Source: an uncultured Oscillospiraceae bacterium | Lineage (GTDB): Bacteria > Bacillota > Clostridia > Oscillospirales > Oscillospiraceae | Direction: 5' to 3' | Length of the DNA stretch: 64,000 nucleotides | NCBI GenBank assembly: GCA_934646185.1 | Contig: CAKUEH010000003.1 | Coordinates: forward strand, 1 to 64,000 | Part shown: positions 25,266-34,900 of the stretch, one piece after another | Layout: each line of letters opens with the position of its first letter | Position numbering within the stretch: position 1 is the stretch's first letter | Made by a program: the position numbers and the translations under genes | The notes under the pieces: generated by a model | What the model was told of the DNA's origin: nothing | Database searches by the model: none | The model's input: only the letters and a program-made list of their open reading frames with translations

Positions 25266-26105
25266 TCATCCTTTGACTGAGCCGGCTGTGATCCCGTCGA
25301 AAATCAGATTCTGCGCCAGAATATACAGAATCAGCATCGGGATCATGACCAGAATAAATGAAGCCGCCAAAATCGGTACCTGTGAGCCGTATGCAGAGCC
25401 GTTGAAGCGCAGCAGCGCGGTTGAAATTACAAGGTTCTTATCGCTGGCCAGATAGAGATATGGGATATACATATCGTTATAAATTGCAACGACCTTCAGG
25501 ATCACCGCCGTTACAGTCGCCGGCTTCATGAGCGGCAGAATGATATCCCAATAGATCCGGAAATTTGACGCGCCGGCAAGCTTTGCGCTTTCGTCCAGCT
25601 CATACGGAATGCTTTCAATGAACTGCAAATACAGGAAGATCTGCACAACATCCGTTCCGGCGTATAACAGGATCGGCGCCCAGAGTGTATCATACAGGCC
25701 GATGCTCTTGATGACCGTAAAGGTCGCGACCTGCGTGGTGATCGTCGGGATCACGCGCGCGCCCATGATCATGGCAAGGATCAGTCCACGCGCGCGGAAC
25801 TGAAACCGGCCCAGGGCATAAGCAAGCATGGTTCCGAACAGGATATTCAGCGTCACGCCAAAGAGCAGCAAAATCAGCGTATTGCGATAGGCCGTGAGCA
25901 AATGTCCCTTGACGAACACCTGCTTATAGTTTTCCAGATTGAACGCCTCTGGGAGCTGAAACAGCGTCGTCTTTGCAAATTCCTGATTTGTCTTAAAAGA
26001 CGACAGCAAGAAGATCAGAATCGGCAGCAGGATCACGCAGCACATCAGCAGCACGGCAAAATACTTCAGGGAAAGGGACGCTTTTGTCTTTAGCTTCACA
26101 CCCAT
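25266..26105 (-). CDS. Sugar ABC transporter permease, MalG type
   Basis: The 279-residue inner-membrane protein has six predicted membrane segments and the binding-protein-dependent transport EAA loop (ELDESAKLAGASNFRIYWDI, near residues 170-190, followed by LPLMKPA), where the ATPase docks. It lies two bases after the MalF-type gene and completes the heterodimeric channel. No ATP-binding subunit gene is present in the window; these importers commonly share an MsmK-type ATPase encoded elsewhere. Confidence 0.93.
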   Translation of the reverse strand: MGVKLKTKASLSLKYFAVLLMCCVILLPILIFLLSSFKTNQEFAKTTLFQLPEAFNLENYKQVFVKGHLLTAYRNTLILLLFGVTLNILFGTMLAYALGRFQFRARGLILAMIMGARVIPTITTQVATFTVIKSIGLYDTLWAPILLYAGTDVVQIFLYLQFIESIPYELDESAKLAGASNFRIYWDIILPLMKPATVTAVILKVVAIYNDMYIPYLYLASDKNLVISTALLRFNGSAYGSQVPILAASFILVMIPMLILYILAQNLIFDGITAGSVKG

Positions 26106-26107
26106 AT

Positions 26108-27007
26108 TCAGCCACGCTCCTTTCGGAAGAACACCTTGTTCTGCGCCACATAAAGAATGATGATCATAACCGTACAGAACAGGCTGTATGCCGAGGCCAG
26201 ACCGTAATTTTTATATGTAAAGGCATATTCAATCGCCTGGATCGCCAGTGTTTGGCTGGCCCCATTCGGGCCGCCGTTGGTGATTACAAATGGAATATCA
26301 AAGATGTTGATCGCGCCGGAGATATTCAGGAACATCTGCAGGCCGATAATTGTCCTGATCTGCGGAAGCGTGATATGGATCAGCTTCTGCCAGCTGTTTG
26401 CTCCGTCGATCGTCGCGGCCTCATAGTATTCAGCCGGAACGGATTGCAGGGCCGCCAGATAAATGACCATGATATAGCCGGTGTACCGCCAAAGGCAGAC
26501 AAACGCCAAAGACCAGTTCACGATCGCTTCCGTACCGAGCCACGATATGGCCTTCAGGCCAATTGCTTTGAGCGCAAGGTTCAGAGGCCCCTTTGAATAG
26601 TTGTAAAAATAGCGGAACATAAAGGAAACCGAGGTTCCGTTCAGAATAAAGGGAAGAAAAATAATACCACGGAAGGCTTTGCGGCCCTTGATCAGCTTAT
26701 CGTTCAGGATAATGGCAAACAGCAGCGCAAGCGCGTTTTGCACGATGCCGCCGATGATGTAATAGCCGCTGTGCAGGAGCGTGCTCCAAAGCTCCGAGCT
26801 TGAAAATAACTTTTTCCAGTTATAAAGACCGACAAAATCGGGATTTTTGCTTAATCCGTCATAATTCGTAAAGCTGTAATAGACCAGCTTGGCAGCTGGG
26901 AAATACGTGAATACCAGCAGAAGAACGACGGGAATACAAACAAAGCTGAACAGGAACAGATTTGTTTTCAGTGTCTGCCGGCGCTTGAGTGAAATCGTCT
27001 GGCGCAT
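26108..27007 (-). CDS. Sugar ABC transporter permease, MalF type
   Basis: The 299-residue membrane protein has six predicted segments and an EAA motif (EYYEAATIDGANSWQKLIHI, followed by TLPQIR) near residues 195-220. It pairs with the MalG-type protein downstream. Start 27007 (MRQTISLKRR) is chosen because the preceding AGAGAGG fits, rather than the 27076 reading. It is the first permease after the solute-binding protein gene. Confidence 0.93.
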   Translation of the reverse strand: MRQTISLKRRQTLKTNLFLFSFVCIPVVLLLVFTYFPAAKLVYYSFTNYDGLSKNPDFVGLYNWKKLFSSSELWSTLLHSGYYIIGGIVQNALALLFAIILNDKLIKGRKAFRGIIFLPFILNGTSVSFMFRYFYNYSKGPLNLALKAIGLKAISWLGTEAIVNWSLAFVCLWRYTGYIMVIYLAALQSVPAEYYEAATIDGANSWQKLIHITLPQIRTIIGLQMFLNISGAINIFDIPFVITNGGPNGASQTLAIQAIEYAFTYKNYGLASAYSLFCTVMIIILYVAQNKVFFRKERG

Positions 27008-27118
27008 GCTATCCTCTCTTTCATAAGGCGCTGTGTTTTGGAAAAGCGGAGGAACGTCTGTCCCCCCGCTTTTCATACCTGGTTTCTCTCCGTTCAGAGG
27101 AACGGTCTCAGAAAATGC

Positions 27119-28468
27119 TCAGCTTCCAAAATACTCAGCACGCGCAGCAGCCCAGGCTGCATTATAAGCGTCCACAACTGCGGCAGGATCTTCTGCGACC
27201 ACATACTCCTGCACGAACTTGCCGATGTTGATAGCGGCAATGTTGTTGATGCCGGTGAAATCATCGCTTACACGGGTCTCGGTGATGATAATCGGATCAA
27301 CCGCAAGCATCTCATTAGCTGGCTGCTGTGCACATGTGGCACCAACCACACACGAGATCTGATTGGTATAATCCGCATAATTGTATGCAAGGAAGTTAAC
27401 CAGCGCACACGCCGCTTCATACTTCTCAGTACCGGCAATATCTTTATTCATACCCCAAGCCCAGTCGACAGCCGCAGAAAGGGTACTTTTGCCGTCTGCG
27501 GTATACTCGGAGTCGGGGAACGCGTAGAAGCCGATATCGTCAGGATTCATGCCCAGACCGACCATTGTGGCGTAGATATAGTTGCCGCCGCAGTAGGTGC
27601 CGATCGTACCGGCCGCAAAGTCGGCAGCCTGAAGATCCCAGTCGGAGGACATCAGATCTTCTTCGCAATAACCGGCGTCGATCGCCTGCTTGTACTGGTC
27701 CACGCAGCGGAGCAGCGTTTCATCGGAGAACGGCGTATCTGTTTCGACCCAAGTGTCCTTCCAGCCCGGCTCATGCAGGGAAACGGCGTAATAATCGACC
27801 CATTCACGCTGTGTCCATGCGGTGTTATACTGCGAGGTCAGCGGGATCACGCCGATGGCCTTCAGCTTTTCCATCGCGGCCATGAATTCTTCCCATGTGG
27901 TAGGAACGGCTTCGATCCCGGCCTGTGCGTAAAGTGCCTTGTTGTAAACGAAGCAGCGGTAACCGGCCGCCTCGCAAGCACCATACTGAACGCCGTCCAC
28001 AGTGTAATAATCAGAGAACAGCATATCCGGCAGATCGCAGTCCTCAAGGGATGCGAAATAATCCTTCCAATTTGCAGCCGGAATCAGGCTATCACGAACC
28101 TCGAGAACGTCCGGCGTTTCACCACCGGCAATCCGGACGGCCATTGTTTTCTGATAATCGGCAACCGTTTCAACCGTAACTTCAACGTTAGGGTAGATTT
28201 CATTAAACGCGGCGATCAGGGTGTTGAATTCGGCCTCCAGGTCGGTTCGATGCTGTGCAACGGTCAGCTTGCCGGTGATCTCCGGATGGGTGCCGTCCGC
28301 CGCCGGCTCTGCATCGACCTCAGGCGCAGTCTCGGGGGCTTCAGTCTCTGTCTTGGCAGACTCGCTCTGTTCCGGTTTCTGCTGCGGTTCCTGCGTCGTC
28401 TTCGCTGCACAGGCAGCCATGGACAGGAGCATCAGTACCGCAAGAAGCAATGCGATCAGTTTCTTCAT
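27119..28468 (-). CDS. Sugar ABC transporter solute-binding lipoprotein
   Basis: The 449-residue lipoprotein has a signal peptide with lipobox (LLLAVLMLLSMAACAAK, modified Cys near residue 20), a Pro/Glu/Thr-rich linker, and the extracellular solute-binding family 1 fold (ITGKLTVAQHRTDLEAEFN; YGACEAAGYRCFVYNKALYA; WGMNKDIAGTEKYEAACALV). It captures the oligosaccharide for the MalF/MalG channel. Start 28468 follows GGAGGAAA. The upstream region has a LacI-type palindrome. The ligand is inferred to be a mannose- or uronate-containing oligosaccharide from neighbours only. Confidence 0.92.
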   Translation of the reverse strand: MKKLIALLLAVLMLLSMAACAAKTTQEPQQKPEQSESAKTETEAPETAPEVDAEPAADGTHPEITGKLTVAQHRTDLEAEFNTLIAAFNEIYPNVEVTVETVADYQKTMAVRIAGGETPDVLEVRDSLIPAANWKDYFASLEDCDLPDMLFSDYYTVDGVQYGACEAAGYRCFVYNKALYAQAGIEAVPTTWEEFMAAMEKLKAIGVIPLTSQYNTAWTQREWVDYYAVSLHEPGWKDTWVETDTPFSDETLLRCVDQYKQAIDAGYCEEDLMSSDWDLQAADFAAGTIGTYCGGNYIYATMVGLGMNPDDIGFYAFPDSEYTADGKSTLSAAVDWAWGMNKDIAGTEKYEAACALVNFLAYNYADYTNQISCVVGATCAQQPANEMLAVDPIIITETRVSDDFTGINNIAAINIGKFVQEYVVAEDPAAVVDAYNAAWAAARAEYFGS

Positions 28469-28493
28469 CTTGTTTCCTCCATTTGTATTTTTG

Positions 28494-28503
28494 AAAGCGC
28501 TTT
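28494..28503. promoter_or_regulatory. LacI/CcpA-type palindromic operator upstream of the importer operon
   Basis: The 10-bp perfect palindrome AAAGCGCTTT inside TTTGAAAGCGCTTTGG is close to catabolite-responsive (cre) and LacI-family operators. It sits 26 bases ahead of the solute-binding protein start codon, between it and the response regulator gene, so it could place the importer under catabolite repression. Confidence 0.6.
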
Positions 28504-28647
28504 GGCTTCCTGATGCTCCCATTTTAAATAAAAAAACGGAGCTTTTTAATGCGTGAAAGCCGTACTTTCTTGTAGAATCCCGTTGTTCGCCGCATTTTTG
28601 TTGATTACACATAAGTTTTCCGGCAGCTATTTGTGCACATTCTCCAT

Positions 28648-29382
28648 CTATTTTGCGAAACGCTGGAAATTCTTCGGTGTCACGCCTGTCTGCTTTTTGA
28701 ATAGCTTGGAAAAATACGCATAGTCTGCATACCCGACCAGCTCGCTGACCTCATAGACCTTGTACTTTCCCGGCTGCATCAAAAACTCCTTTGCCTTCTG
28801 TATGCGCACGTCCAGAAGATAGTCCATCAGATTTCTGCCGGTATCGCGTTTGTAGAGCCGGAACAGATAGTCTCTGCTCAGCTGGAGCTTGGACACCAGA
28901 ACCTCCATATCGAAATTTTTGTAGTTGTTCTCAACCTCCTGCTTCATGCAAAGCGTTTCACGCGAAAGCCCCGTGCTCGTAATATTGACCTTCGCGTCCG
29001 CATTTTTATCCGTCAGGACAAGGCGATGCAGTAGCTTCCGCAGCTCGGCGGTTTCCACAGGCTTCAGCAGATAACTGACGACGCCGATATCGATCGCGGT
29101 CTTTGCGTATTGAAAATCACTGAAGCCGGTTAACACCGCGCAGAGAAGATCCGGTCTCAGCCTGTGGATCTTCTGGATCAGCTCCAGCCCGCTCATCTGC
29201 GGCATGCGGATATCCGTTATCACAAGATCGATCTGCTTATACTGCTCCCTGATGTACGTATAGGCCTCCATCGGGTCGCCAAAGATCCCCATGATCTGAT
29301 ACTCCTCGCCGATGTGCCGGATCACCTTTGCAAGTCCCTCTGCAATAAAGCGCTCATCGTCGACAATCACAAGATTCCACAT
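28648..29382 (-). CDS. Response regulator with AraC-type DNA-binding domain (YesN-like)
   Basis: The 244-residue regulator has a receiver domain (LVIVDDERFIAEGLAKVI; phospho-acceptor Asp in LVITDIRMPQMSG near 54; Lys in LLKPVE near 105) and a C-terminal AraC-type double helix-turn-helix (LVSKLQLSRDYLFRLYKRDT; YEVSELVGYADYAYFSKLFK). Its start overlaps the sensor kinase stop (TAATG). It likely activates the importer operon that begins 180 bases downstream. Confidence 0.92.
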   Translation of the reverse strand: MWNLVIVDDERFIAEGLAKVIRHIGEEYQIMGIFGDPMEAYTYIREQYKQIDLVITDIRMPQMSGLELIQKIHRLRPDLLCAVLTGFSDFQYAKTAIDIGVVSYLLKPVETAELRKLLHRLVLTDKNADAKVNITSTGLSRETLCMKQEVENNYKNFDMEVLVSKLQLSRDYLFRLYKRDTGRNLMDYLLDVRIQKAKEFLMQPGKYKVYEVSELVGYADYAYFSKLFKKQTGVTPKNFQRFAK

Positions 29383-31154
29383 TACGAAATCCCTCCTGCT
29401 GCATGGTATGGAAGCGTGATATGCACACACGTGCCCCGCTGCGCTTCACTGTCGATCGTGAGGCCGTATGCGTCGCCGTAATACAGGCGTATGCGTTCAT
29501 TGACATTGCGCAGCCCGATATGCACGGTCCCGGTCGTTTCTGCATAGCGCTGCCGGATGCTTTTTCGTAAAGCGTCCAGCTTCTCCGGCGGCATGCCAAG
29601 TCCATTATCGCAGATATCGATCCGGCACAGATCAGCCTCTCTGCAGACCCGAATCAAAACGATGCCTTCCCGCTCCGGCGCCAGCTCCAGGCCGTGCAGG
29701 ACCGCATTCTCGACAATGGGCTGCAGCAGGAGCTTGATGATCGGGTATTCCAGCAGCTCCTCCGGGACCTCATGCCGCAGGGTGATCTTTCTGGCGTGGC
29801 GCGCGTTATAGATGTACAAAAAGTGGCCAAGATATTCCACCTCCTGCGCAATGGTCGTCGTTTCGTTCATGGTCGTAATGTTGTAGCGAAGCATCTTTCC
29901 AAACGAACAGATCAATTCCGCCAGCGCAAAATCATCCTTTTCCACAGCCATCATCCGGAAGAATTCCAGCGTGTTATACATAAAATGCGGATTGATCTGC
30001 CCCTGCAGCGCGTCGATCTCCGCCTGCTTTTTACTGGTGCTGACCGTAATGAGCTGCTCCGTCATCTCATTCATCTTCTCCAGCATCTGGTTGAAGTTCT
30101 TACCGAGAATGCCGATCTCATCGCGATAGCGCGCATGAAACCGCACAGACCAGTCGCCGTCCTGCACGCGAACCATCAGCTCCGCAATGCGGCGCAGCGG
30201 GCGCGTCGTATTGTTTGCAACGATTGCGACAAGGAGAATGGTCGTCAGACAAACCAGCAGCGCAAACAGTAGCATGACGCGGCGAATACGGATCTGACCT
30301 GCCATAAATTCATCCTTTGCCGTATAAATCAGCACGGAGTATTTCTCCGCATTCCCCGCTGCGCAATAGCCGAGGTAATCTTCCGTATCAAAACGAGCTT
30401 CCCCGCTCTGCTGTGCGGCTGCAAGAAGCGTTTCGACCGTCTGCGTGGATTCCAGCGGCTGTGAGGAATAAATCACGTTTTTTTCACCGTCCAGCACGAC
30501 CACTGCGCCGCCGCGGATATTCTGGATCTGGGTGCAGGATTTATCAAATACGCTTCTCGGGACGCTGATTGAAATCAGTCCGACCTCCTCCATCTGTGGA
30601 ACGGATTTGATAATACGCGATACGGTGCAGCAGTATGTCTGCTCCTCCGCCGGAAAGCCTGTGATGCGGATGCTGCCGTTCCCCGCTTTCGCAGCCTCAT
30701 ACCATAAATCGTAATAATTCTTCAGCAAATAGGAAACAAGCGTTGTCGAGCCGAAATAGGCGACATGCCCGTTTTTATTGTAAATTGCGATCACATGATG
30801 AAGCCGGTCGGCGGTGTTGAAGCTCTCTGTTGCGTAGTGTATTTTCGCAATACTGTCGCTGGAAAGGATCTCGCCGTCGCGCAGCTCGTCCTGCATGGCA
30901 GAGGCATACAGCGGTGCCTTGGCGATCGCATCAAGATTGTTGATGACCGTATCCATAACCGTCTCTACCTGAACGGATATCTGCATGAACAGCGCGGCGG
31001 TTGCTTTTCCGATATCTCTGTCGTACAGCGCCCAGTCCATCCGCGCCACGATCCCAAGAGAAAGCGATACGATCGCCGCCAGAATCAGGCTGAGCTTCTG
31101 CGACATCTTCATGTCGCAGAAGGCACGCTTCAGCTTTTCCGCCAGTCTTTTCAT
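29382..31154 (-). CDS. Sensor histidine kinase, YesM type
   Basis: This 590-residue membrane sensor has a first membrane segment near 20-40, an extracellular Cache-type sensing region, a second segment near 290-312 (VMLLFALLVCLTTILLVAIV), a HAMP segment (RPLRRIAELMVRVQDGDWSV), a YesM-type phospho-acceptor block QGQINPHFMYNTLEFFRMM near 388, and an ATPase domain (RIDICDNGLGMPPEKLDAL near 515). It should sense an extracellular sugar and phosphorylate the adjacent YesN-like regulator. Confidence 0.93.
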   Translation of the reverse strand: MKRLAEKLKRAFCDMKMSQKLSLILAAIVSLSLGIVARMDWALYDRDIGKATAALFMQISVQVETVMDTVINNLDAIAKAPLYASAMQDELRDGEILSSDSIAKIHYATESFNTADRLHHVIAIYNKNGHVAYFGSTTLVSYLLKNYYDLWYEAAKAGNGSIRITGFPAEEQTYCCTVSRIIKSVPQMEEVGLISISVPRSVFDKSCTQIQNIRGGAVVVLDGEKNVIYSSQPLESTQTVETLLAAAQQSGEARFDTEDYLGYCAAGNAEKYSVLIYTAKDEFMAGQIRIRRVMLLFALLVCLTTILLVAIVANNTTRPLRRIAELMVRVQDGDWSVRFHARYRDEIGILGKNFNQMLEKMNEMTEQLITVSTSKKQAEIDALQGQINPHFMYNTLEFFRMMAVEKDDFALAELICSFGKMLRYNITTMNETTTIAQEVEYLGHFLYIYNARHARKITLRHEVPEELLEYPIIKLLLQPIVENAVLHGLELAPEREGIVLIRVCREADLCRIDICDNGLGMPPEKLDALRKSIRQRYAETTGTVHIGLRNVNERIRLYYGDAYGLTIDSEAQRGTCVHITLPYHAAGGIS

Positions 31155-31189
31155 GGGTTCCTCCGTTCCGCCGGACGGACTGCGCGCGT

Positions 31190-32206
31190 TCAGCTCTGCG
31201 CGTCCAAATAATCCAGCATGGCCTTCATGCCTTGAATATACCCGTTCTCAAACGCTCTGGCTGTGCGCCCCCAACGGGTGTCATCCGTAAGGAACGGGAC
31301 GTGATCGTCGATCACAATCCCATTGTAGCCGCAGCGCTTGAGCCGCGTCAAGACCTTGGCGGGGTCATAGTTTCCATCGCCCAGGAAGCACTCCTGAAAG
31401 CGCTCGATCGTTCCCTGCACGTCGCGCAGATGCACAATCGAGACTTTTCCCCGCGGCACAAACGTGTCGATCATGTCCAGAACATACGGCTCGCCTCCAA
31501 GCTGAGAGAAACAGCCGAGACAGAGATTGAGCCCCCACGCATCGCTGCTTGTAATTGTCTCCGCGCGCAGATAGTCCTCCTTGCTGATAAAGATGCGGGC
31601 AACTCCGGCAAGCATCGGAACAGGAGGATCAGACGGATGTGTGACCAGACGCACGCCGGCCCGCTCCGCTTCCGGAAGGACAGCCTGCATAAAGTACGCA
31701 AAGTTCTGCCACAGATCATCGCGCGTTGGGATCGGGACTTCCTTCCCGAATTTCGCCATAAACTGTGCGCTTTGCTTAGCCGCATTCGGACGCTTATCCG
31801 CTACAGAGGCATCCCATGCAGACACTGTTGCTCCGCCGCGCGTCGGCTGCGTAATCGAGGTTCGCCATGCCCATGTCGGGCAAAAATGGTGGCCGAGGAT
31901 CGGGATCCCGACCTTGCCCATGTTCCGAATGGTTCTGATATAGTTCTCGATCTGTTCATCGCGTCCGGGCAGGTTCAGGAGGATCCTGTCATAAAAGCGG
32001 ATGGGAACATTCTCGATCATTTCCACGTTGAGCTCGAATCGGGCGGCATATTCCTTCAGCCATTGCAATGCAGGAACCGTCCAATATTGCTCGTCCTGCG
32101 CTGCAATGGGCGGCGTATTGAAATGAACGCCCTCTGCACCAAGCTGTCTGGCATTCATCATAACCGTATCGTTAAATTCCTTGAGCGCGCCGAACATAAT
32201 CTTCAT
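31190..32206 (-). CDS. uxuA: D-mannonate dehydratase
   Basis: The 338-residue protein is a UxuA-type TIM barrel. Recognisable blocks are PILGHHFCPTWAWRTS near 100-115, RLVTHPSDPPVPMLAGVARI near 188-207, GLNLCLGCFSQLGG near 228-241, SIVHLRDVQGTIERFQECFL near 255-275 and NGIVIDDHVPFLTDDTRWGR near 300-320, including the His, Cys and Asp residues that bind the divalent metal. It dehydrates D-mannonate to 2-keto-3-deoxygluconate. Start 32206 has GGGGGTG. It lies in a tight series with SDR, SMP-30, kdgK and eda genes. Confidence 0.93.
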   Translation of the reverse strand: MKIMFGALKEFNDTVMMNARQLGAEGVHFNTPPIAAQDEQYWTVPALQWLKEYAARFELNVEMIENVPIRFYDRILLNLPGRDEQIENYIRTIRNMGKVGIPILGHHFCPTWAWRTSITQPTRGGATVSAWDASVADKRPNAAKQSAQFMAKFGKEVPIPTRDDLWQNFAYFMQAVLPEAERAGVRLVTHPSDPPVPMLAGVARIFISKEDYLRAETITSSDAWGLNLCLGCFSQLGGEPYVLDMIDTFVPRGKVSIVHLRDVQGTIERFQECFLGDGNYDPAKVLTRLKRCGYNGIVIDDHVPFLTDDTRWGRTARAFENGYIQGMKAMLDYLDAQS

Positions 32207-32219
32207 TCCGCACACCCCC

Positions 32220-32987
32220 TCAGTATCCGCCTGCGACGATGCTGTCCATGCCGCCATCCATCACAAGGCTGGAGCCGGTCGCATTGCCGGAAGCGTCTGT
32301 CGCGAAGAAATAGACGCCGCCCGCAATCTGCGCGGCAGTCGAGGCTTTTCCGAGAGGGACAAGGCTCTCGCGTTTTGCGGCCTCCTGCGGGTCCATTTCA
32401 TCATACCGCGTCGTCCAGATCGGTCCGGGCATGACACAGTTGACCCGGATGCCATAGGGCGCAAAATCAAGCGCAAGCGCTTTTGTCATAGAGCGAATAG
32501 CCCCTTTGGAGGCACAATAGGCGCTGCGTTCCGGCAGCGCATCCCGGCAGTTGATCGAGCCAATGAAAATGATCGTCCCCGTGCTTGCCTTTCCTGCGCG
32601 GATCATCTCGCGGGCAGCAATGCGGGCAGGGACAAAATATCCCACAACATTCGTCAAAAGCACATTTTCCCACGCCTGTAAGTCAACATCCAGCGGATTT
32701 TGCCACCTTCCGAGATCCGCCGCGTTGCAGACCAGAGAATCGAGTGTGTAGCCCCGATCTGCAATTTTCTGAAACAGGAGCTCTCCTTCCTCCTTTGCGT
32801 AAAGCGGGTTATAGCCCAGTCCGTAACATTCCTGATGGTACACAGCAGAAAGCTCAGCCGCCTTTGCTTCCGCCTCCGCCGCATTCCGGCTTGTCAGGAA
32901 AACAGTCCAGCCCTCCTGCAGAAATTTTTCCGCGATCCCAAGTCCCGTATTTCGAACGGCTCCTGTCACAAGAACGCTTTTTTTCAT
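32220..32987 (-). CDS. Short-chain dehydrogenase/reductase of the mannonate pathway
   Basis: This 255-residue Rossmann enzyme has SVLVTGAVRNTGLGIAEKF (nucleotide-binding T-G-x3-G-x-G), catalytic Ser in IIFIGSINCRDA near 143, and the Y-x3-K pair in SAYCASKGAIRSM near 156-160, with C-terminal VMDGGM. Two readings fit its place between uxuA and SMP-30: a YjmF-like fructuronate reductase (uronate pathway) or an aldose 1-dehydrogenase making a lactone for SMP-30. The lactonase neighbour and absence of a uronate isomerase favour the second, by inference. Ribosome site GGAGGAA. Confidence 0.85.
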   Translation of the reverse strand: MKKSVLVTGAVRNTGLGIAEKFLQEGWTVFLTSRNAAEAEAKAAELSAVYHQECYGLGYNPLYAKEEGELLFQKIADRGYTLDSLVCNAADLGRWQNPLDVDLQAWENVLLTNVVGYFVPARIAAREMIRAGKASTGTIIFIGSINCRDALPERSAYCASKGAIRSMTKALALDFAPYGIRVNCVMPGPIWTTRYDEMDPQEAAKRESLVPLGKASTAAQIAGGVYFFATDASGNATGSSLVMDGGMDSIVAGGY

Positions 32988-33000
32988 ATCGATTCCTCCG

Positions 33001-33858
33001 TTATCCCATCGTTCGTTTCATTTTGTGGTGCGGCAGGCCCTGTGCGCCGGTATTGATCGAGAACAGCGCGCCTGCCAGCGGTTCCTCATACATGGACATA
33101 CCGACTGCCGCGCTGGTGATTACAAGCTCACGCAGGTCGTTTCCCGCAAACACACAGCAAGTCGGCTGCGATACCGGCATCTCTATTTTCCGGATGATCC
33201 TTCCTGTCTGCGGCTGTACACATACTACGGCATGTCCGCCCCAAAGCGCAGTCCAAAGGTTTCCTTCGGAATCGATCGTCATGCCGTCCGGCAGTCCATA
33301 CGGATATTCGATTACAGTCCGCCGGTTGCTGAGCAGTCCCGATACCGGATCAAAATCAAAGGCATCCGTTCTGCGCGTTGGCGTATCGTTGTAATACAGG
33401 ATCTTTCTTGCTTCGTCCCATGCAATGCCGTTGGAGTTTCCGACTCCGTCGAAAAGCTCATGGATAGAACCGTCGTGCTCCATCCGATAGAAAGCGGCAG
33501 AGCGGTCGCGGCTGAAGGTTCCCATATAAAGCCGGCCATCGCACCCAACCTTTCCGTCGTTATAGCGAATCCCCTTCAGCGCTGTGTGCGCATTTATGGG
33601 GCTCATGCGTCCGTCTGGTTCCACTTTGTAAATGCCATCGACAGCACCGCAAAGGATCGCGCCGTCTTTCTCCTCAAAAATGAACGCCGTCAGCTTCTCC
33701 AATACAATGTCAGAGATTTTCCCGCTGGAGAACTGTACCCGGCGCAGCCGCTTGCCGCGGATATCCACATACAGAAGTTCTTCCGTTTCCTTTATCCATA
33801 ACGGCCCTTCGCCGACAAGGCTGAGCGCGTCTGTAAGCACTTCCAATCCTTTTTCCAT
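33001..33858 (-). CDS. SMP-30/gluconolactonase-family lactonase
   Basis: The 285-residue protein is a six-bladed beta-propeller of the SMP-30/regucalcin family: EGPLWIKETEELLYVDIRGK near 17-36 (metal-binding Glu), VGNSNGIAWDEARKILYYND near 140-160 (Asn), and YPYGLPDGMTIDSEGNLWTA near 188-207 (Asp). Members hydrolyse sugar lactones to aldonic acids. It lies 13 bases from the SDR gene, suggesting it opens the lactone that enzyme forms. It starts after GAGG. Confidence 0.9.
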   Translation of the reverse strand: MEKGLEVLTDALSLVGEGPLWIKETEELLYVDIRGKRLRRVQFSSGKISDIVLEKLTAFIFEEKDGAILCGAVDGIYKVEPDGRMSPINAHTALKGIRYNDGKVGCDGRLYMGTFSRDRSAAFYRMEHDGSIHELFDGVGNSNGIAWDEARKILYYNDTPTRRTDAFDFDPVSGLLSNRRTVIEYPYGLPDGMTIDSEGNLWTALWGGHAVVCVQPQTGRIIRKIEMPVSQPTCCVFAGNDLRELVITSAAVGMSMYEEPLAGALFSINTGAQGLPHHKMKRTMG

Positions 33859-33861
33859 GCC

Positions 33862-34884
33862 TTACCTCTGTACACGGCCGGAGCCGTCGCCATTCATAAG
33901 CGCTGTGACCTCCGCAGCACTGACCAGATTGAAATCCTGTTCGATCGAATGCTTCAGGCAGGAAGCCGCCGCTGCAAACTCCAATGCGCGCTGATCTTCA
34001 TAGCCCTCATGCAGCGCATAGATCAGGCCTCCCGCAAAGGAATCCCCGCCGCCGACTCGATTTATAATGTGAATGTGATAATTGCGTGAAAAACAGACGG
34101 CTCCGTTGTGATACAGCATGGCTGACCAGTCGTTATCAGACGCAGAGATGCTCTTTCTCAGCGTCGTTGCAACGTAAGGGATCTGAAACGCATCACTGAT
34201 CTGACGCGCAACCTCTGCATACCCGGTCCGATCGAGCTCGCCTCTGGTCACATCCGTATTTCCCGCTCGAATGCCGAGAACCTTTTCCGCATCCTCCTCG
34301 TTTGCGATCAAAACATCCACATACTGCAGCAGCTCCCGCATTGTCCTTCCCGCCTGCTCCGTCGTCCAGAGCTTTTTGCGGTAATTCAGATCGCAGCTGA
34401 TCGTCACATGATGTCTTTTGGCTGCAGCGCAGGCCCGGCGGCAAAGCTCCGCCGTATTCTCGCTCAATGCCGGCGTAATGCCCGTAAAGTGGAACCAGTC
34501 AGCATTTTGAAAGATTCTATCCCAGTCAAAGCAGTCCACCGGTGCCTGCGCAAGCGCGCTGTTTTTCCGATCGTAAATCACGGTTGAGGCCCGCTGTGCC
34601 GCTCCCTTTTCTGTATAGATCACACCGATCCGTTCACCGCCGCGCGCAACATGATCCGCTGCGATATTGTATTTGCGCAGCGATGCAACAGCTGCATCTC
34701 CGATCGCGTGCTCCGGCAGGCGGGTCACGAGCTGCGCCCGTTTCCCAAACTGCGCCAGCGACGCGGCAACATTCGCTTCTGCGCCTGTGTAGAACAGATC
34801 AAACCGGTCTGCCTGCAGGAATCGCAGGTAGCCCTGCGGCTGCAGGCTAAGCATATACTCACCAAAACAAATGATTTCCCGCAT
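33862..34884 (-). CDS. kdgK: 2-keto-3-deoxygluconate kinase (PfkB family)
   Basis: The 340-residue sugar kinase has the N-terminal pattern IICFGEYMLSLQPQGYLRFL and FYTGAEANVAASLAQFG typical of KDG kinases, and the PfkB signature 2 with catalytic Asp in NRVGGGDSFAGGLIYAL near 270-287. It would phosphorylate 2-keto-3-deoxygluconate, the product of UxuA, to KDPG for the aldolase upstream. It starts at 34884 after AAGGAGG. Confidence 0.92.
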   Translation of the reverse strand: MREIICFGEYMLSLQPQGYLRFLQADRFDLFYTGAEANVAASLAQFGKRAQLVTRLPEHAIGDAAVASLRKYNIAADHVARGGERIGVIYTEKGAAQRASTVIYDRKNSALAQAPVDCFDWDRIFQNADWFHFTGITPALSENTAELCRRACAAAKRHHVTISCDLNYRKKLWTTEQAGRTMRELLQYVDVLIANEEDAEKVLGIRAGNTDVTRGELDRTGYAEVARQISDAFQIPYVATTLRKSISASDNDWSAMLYHNGAVCFSRNYHIHIINRVGGGDSFAGGLIYALHEGYEDQRALEFAAAASCLKHSIEQDFNLVSAAEVTALMNGDGSGRVQR

Positions 34885-34900
34885 ATCCTCTGTATCCTCC

